A stretch of 64,000 nucleotides of DNA from Strigamia acuminata (Eukaryota; Arthropoda; Chilopoda; Geophilomorpha; Linotaeniidae). Position numbers and translations under genes: made by a program. The notes below the pieces were generated by a model. It was given only the letters and a program-made list of their open reading frames with translations. It was not told the origin of the DNA and did no database searches. Below, in pieces: positions 60,362 to 64,000 of the stretch. Position 1 is the first letter of the stretch. Every line of letters begins with the position of its first letter. The DNA is taken from NCBI GenBank assembly GCA_949358305.1, contig OX442317.1:9118186-9182185 (forward strand). Reading direction: 5' to 3'.

Positions 60362-61969
60362 TAATTTAGTGTTATTTTAAAAAAAAAAAAATAAATAAAA
60401 ATAAAAAAATGGGCATTAAATTTAAGAAAATTTGGAAAAATGAATTTTATGTTGTTGAGATAATGAGATTTGTATTTGTTGGCACTTTTTGTATAAATAA
60501 AATGTTTTTATTCATTTTTTTTTTATTTAAAGTAAATATTATGTGTTAAAATGATGAATAACACTGTGCTGCCATCTAGTGGTCACCTTGAGATGTTATT
60601 AAGCAACAGGTATATGACGAAAAATGATTTTTCAATATACAAGTGCTGGAATTCATTAACGCCCAAATACGTTTGCTTAAATAATCAGTAGCAGTGAATG
60701 CTAAAGGTAGTGTACGCGTGAAGATACATTTTCTTAGAAAATACAAACAACATTACATCATTTCAATGATTAAAATCATCGAACAAATTTAAAACCACTC
60801 TGAAACTCATTTTTCGAGCCTTTGCGCACACATTTTGCACTTCTACTATACATATTCAGAATCAGCTCGCCGAGACGAACAAAATTAGCCTAAATTTATG
60901 AAATACCCTCAAAGTAGAATCCTCCCCTGAAAATGTTAGGATTTTCTACGGACCGACGATGTCTTTTAAATCATTTATCCTCAAAATTCCTTAGTGATGG
61001 ATTAACAACAGTACTTGTAAGTATTTTCATTGCACGTATACATTAAATACAGGATTGGACAATACCAAGTAAAAACTAATTTCTGAAACTCAAAACAATT
61101 TAAAATTTTACTGAAAGCAATCAATTTCACTTTGTAATGTAAAATTTTTGTAACGTATAATATTTTGACAATTTTGCACTTTCGGACATACCACGTGACA
61201 ACAGTTCCACCAACCACGTTCATAATAGCAAAAACCACTCACCTCTCAAATTTCTGGTTTAAAAAACGAAATGACTCGCAATTCCACGTCTTTCTTTCCA
61301 ATTATAAATCTAATAAAGCGAGGGTGTGGAGGAGAGAGCATTTAATTGTTTTCCTAGTCACACCTTGTTTGTCTTGATGTTGGAAAATCCTTCGCCTTTA
61401 TTGAGTTAATTAAAACCAAAAAAAAACAGAGAGAGACGAGTTCGTGAATGGAAACAAGGCAGCGAGCCAACCTTCCACAAAAAAATTCATTTTCATGCAT
61501 TTTAGAAGCGAAAGTTTACAGAAAACCTAAATAAATAAATAAATACAAATAAATGACAATCTTTCTTACTCATTTCCCAACATTTGTCACAACATAGGCA
61601 ACTTTGTTCGTCAAAAGGGTGTGATGGCATTGGCAAAGGAATTCGCCCATTCGCTCATAGAAAAACATACAATAGGCCTTAATTCAAAGACTTTGCATAG
61701 AAAATTAGCCAAATTGTATAAAAATTTAAGGACAAAGTTAGTTAAATTTTTTAAAATAAATTAAAAAACTTTTACAAAAAAGAACGTCCTTCACGTATGA
61801 ACTTTCTTATTAGGTGTCCGATCGATAACTCATATTGCATAATGTACGCGAATATCAAATTTAGTTTTCATAACACCGCAGTTGGCACTTAAACTGTTGT
61901 GATCGGATCATCCCATTCTTTTGGTTCGGGGTACCCCATGTCATACACATACACACTAAAAACTGAACT
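60362..61969. other. 1.6-kb gene-free region
   Basis: Includes the polyadenylation signal of the DM4/12 gene (aataaa near 60497). Otherwise AT-rich with no supportable gene; a frame at 61002-61238 (-) has one hydrophobic stretch but no splice partner I can justify. Confidence 0.4.
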
Positions 61970-63419
61970 TCAAGATGACTGCCCACAACAACAGTCAATA
62001 GCAGCTATTCCTGGCTTTTGATCTTGAATGTATTTCGTGGGTTGAAACTTCAATTTCAAGTTTTCTTCTCGTGGTATTGCCGATGAATATAAAGCTGCTA
62101 TTTTTGCGGAAAATAAATGTTGTTTAAAAAGTCTCCATACTTGTGGATCGGGCAAATGGAGCATTTTGACACCAAAATTTTTGCATTCTGAGGATTTTTT
62201 TGGTCCGCAATTTCCGAAATCGGACCGTTGTACCACATTGTTGCGGGAAATCAGCAATTGGGGTGTCTAGCAAAAATAATATTCATTTTTTGGACCAAAA
62301 ATTCATTTTTTGGACCAAAAATTCATTTTTACGTTCAAAAAATTATTATTTCTTCACAAAAATGAGCCTGCAATAACTCCGCAATGCGTCCGAAAAAGTG
62401 CTGTTTTTGATCCGCTTTCCGCCCGCAATTTCATTGGTTTTAGTCCGCAAAAATACCAGCTTACCGATGATAACTGTAGATGCCCATGAATAATTCCCGC
62501 GTGCAAGTTCCAAGGAACAACGACAACGTGAATAATAAGGTAAATAAAGTTGACCATGCCAACATTCCTGTAGCTAATTGCTGTGCATTCCTTGAATCCT
62601 TGTATGCAAATTTGAAAATCATGTTTTTGTAGAATTTAGTAAAAATTATGAAATTTAGCGTAGATCTATTGATTCATTTGATTTTTTTTTGGATTCTTTT
62701 TAAGAGTAGCACTAGATTTTGTACAATTTGAGCAATTTTCTAAGATTTAGTAAAAATTGAAATTTTTCCCCCCAAGGTTTAGTAAAATTTGACATTTCTT
62801 ACTAAGATTTTAAAAATTTAGAGAGATTTTTCCAGGATCTGGTGAAATTTGATAGTTTGTTAAGATTTTGTAAATTTTGAGATATTTCGAGAAATGTTAT
62901 GAATTTTGAGATCTTTTGAGAAACTTTATGAATTTTGACAGATTTTGAAAGATTTTATGAATTTTAAGAGATTTTTTCCAAGATTTTATGAAATTTGAGA
63001 GATTTTCCCAAAAATCACCACAACTCATCCAATCCCCCACCTTCCATTCCAAATTTCAAAACACCACCACATCCTAAAACCACACCACCAAAACCAAATC
63101 CAAAACCAAAAAACCAAAAAAACCAAAACGCCTCAAACATTTAAAAAAAAAAAAAAAAAAAAAAGCCAACATCATCACTCAAGTAATAACCCTTTACCCT
63201 TGACCCGACTATTCATTCCACTTTCACCGCATACAACCGTTCTATTTAGAACAAGGAAATTATCATCATAATGAGCATCATCAAGGCAGCAAATTACACA
63301 TCCAGATCCAGGTGAACCGAAGCGAAACCAAACAACGTGTTCAACACCAAAACCAACACCAAAAATCCCCAAAACTGCCAAACATTGCGCAACTTTGCGT
63401 CGGTCGAACCGAACCATTC
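61970..63419 (-). CDS. possible membrane protein gene (3 exons, weakly supported)
   Basis: A phase-consistent model on the minus strand: exon 1 from an ATG near 63419 (MEWFGSTDAKLRNVWQFWGF) to a gtaatt donor near 63293, exon 2 62465-62567 (acceptor ctacag, donor gtaagc) and exon 3 61970-62266 (acceptor tgctag). Exon 1 holds a strong membrane helix (FWGFLVLVLVLNTLFGFASV) and exon 2 a second hydrophobic stretch (MVNFIYLIIHVVVVPWNL). Exon 3 is a 99-codon open frame ending IAAIDCCCGQSS. No family recognised. Exon 2 is also open in another frame that looks equally membrane-like (MLAWSTLFTLLFTLSLFL), so the true structure may differ. The gene would start head to head with the peroxidase, about 220 bp apart. 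Confidence 0.3.
62640..63010. repeat. degenerate AT-rich repeat
   Basis: Imperfect repeats of gattttatgaattttgagag-like words spaced about 25-35 bp apart, in the first intron of the tentative minus-strand gene. A shorter cattttttggaccaaaaatt repeat (2.5 copies) is at 62283-62330, and an A20 run at 63142-63163. Confidence 0.6.
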
Positions 63420-63637
63420 CATTCCCAATTCGCACTCAAGGTCGCAAAAGGCGCAAACTTCTATTCCGTGCGCCCCACCCCTCAACTCGCCACGTGCTCT
63501 GCTCCTACATTTGCTCTTCCGTTCGTGGCCTAAGGCAGGCCACCGAGCGTCTTTTTTCAAGGACTGGAACACTTTTTTCCGGTTTCCTTTTCACATCGAG
63601 CCGTGCAATTCTCAAACCATATGAGGAACGACCGCCA

Positions 63638-64000
63638 ATGACGCTACTCGTTTTACTTCTCCTTTCCACGCTGCGTCCACTCGCCCACGGTAAGAAAACA
63701 ATAAAATAAATAAAATAAATAATTTTTATTTATTTTTATTTTTTTAAAAGCTGACCGTGTGGCCCGCCAAGCGTCTTGTCCACGTCTCAGGTACCGCTCG
63801 GTCGACGGGTCGTGCAATAACGTGAATAATCGTCAATGGGGTCAAACTGGGACGACTTTCTCGCGCTTTTTGGCGCCGCATTACGCGGATAGTGAGTGAC
63901 AGGCTCGGCCAATTGATTTAATTTTAATTTATTTCTCGTTAGATAGAGGCGCTGCGAGGGTGGCGCTATCGGGGGAGCTGTTGCCGGGTGCTCGAGTCGT
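63638..64000 (+). CDS. animal heme peroxidase (chorion-peroxidase-like), 5' part, cut by window end
   Basis: Exons 63638-63689, 63751-63891 and 63943 onward (beyond 64000) join in phase, with a 51-bp second intron. Start: the upstream ATG at 63621 meets a stop after six codons, whereas 63638 opens the signal peptide MTLLVLLLLSTLRPLAHG. The next residues (CPRLRYRSVDGSCNNVNNRQ, WGQTGTTFSRFLAPHYAD, then LSGELLPGARVV) are the start of the animal heme peroxidase domain, which runs about 500 further residues to the distal and proximal heme histidines not seen here. Arthropod members cross-link eggshell or cuticle or make oxidants in the gut or in immunity. The pro-region is unusually short, so the catalytic domain starts almost directly after the signal peptide. 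Confidence 0.9.

Overview
The window is eukaryotic and most likely from an arthropod. Genes are split by GT-AG introns, many only about 50-60 bp long. Intergenic DNA is AT-rich and full of minisatellites and small inverted-repeat elements. A Spaetzle-type Toll ligand, a DM4/12-domain protein and a chorion-peroxidase-like heme peroxidase all point to an arthropod. An EFF-1/AFF-1-type fusogen also fits (the family is known from nematodes and some non-insect arthropods). I cannot name the species. The mostly short introns argue against spiders.

Layout. 1-4 kb: an intron-containing linker histone H1 (+) and a small secreted protein resembling the mite group-7 allergen/lipid-binding fold (-). 4.4-6.9 kb: a hAT-type non-autonomous element with a perfect 8-bp target duplication; its folded-back arms enclose about 106 copies of a 12-bp repeat. 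8.4-10 kb: an intronless FF-family fusogen (-). 13.7-31 kb: a lineage-specific family of intronless 650-720-residue proteins (one ancient copy, then four copies in a tandem array of about 3-kb units, one of them carrying an in-frame TGA), with an intronless TFIIF-alpha (RAP74) gene between them. A sixth, divergent family member lies at 49.8-51.7 kb. 31-35 kb: four small secreted helical proteins (-) and one cysteine-rich secreted peptide (+). 37-43.3 kb: TMEM245 in nine exons (-), its introns loaded with inverted-repeat elements, one holding a Copia pol fragment. 43.9-48.8 kb: a Spaetzle gene (+). 52.5-56.6 kb: a BTB-BACK-Kelch gene in ten exons (-). 57.2-60.4 kb: a DM4/12-domain gene (+) with a 5'UTR intron and a pogo/Tigger-like element in its main intron. 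61.9-63.4 kb: a poorly supported membrane-protein gene (-), head to head with the first three exons of a heme peroxidase (+) that runs off the window.

There is no operon-like logic. The conserved cellular genes (H1, TFIIF-alpha, TMEM245, Kelch, Spaetzle, peroxidase) are unrelated in function. The distinctive content is the expanded unknown family, the secreted-protein cluster, the fusogen and the hAT foldback with its minisatellite loop. Exon coordinates were worked out by hand from splice consensus, reading phase and protein continuity. No transcript evidence or database search was available.
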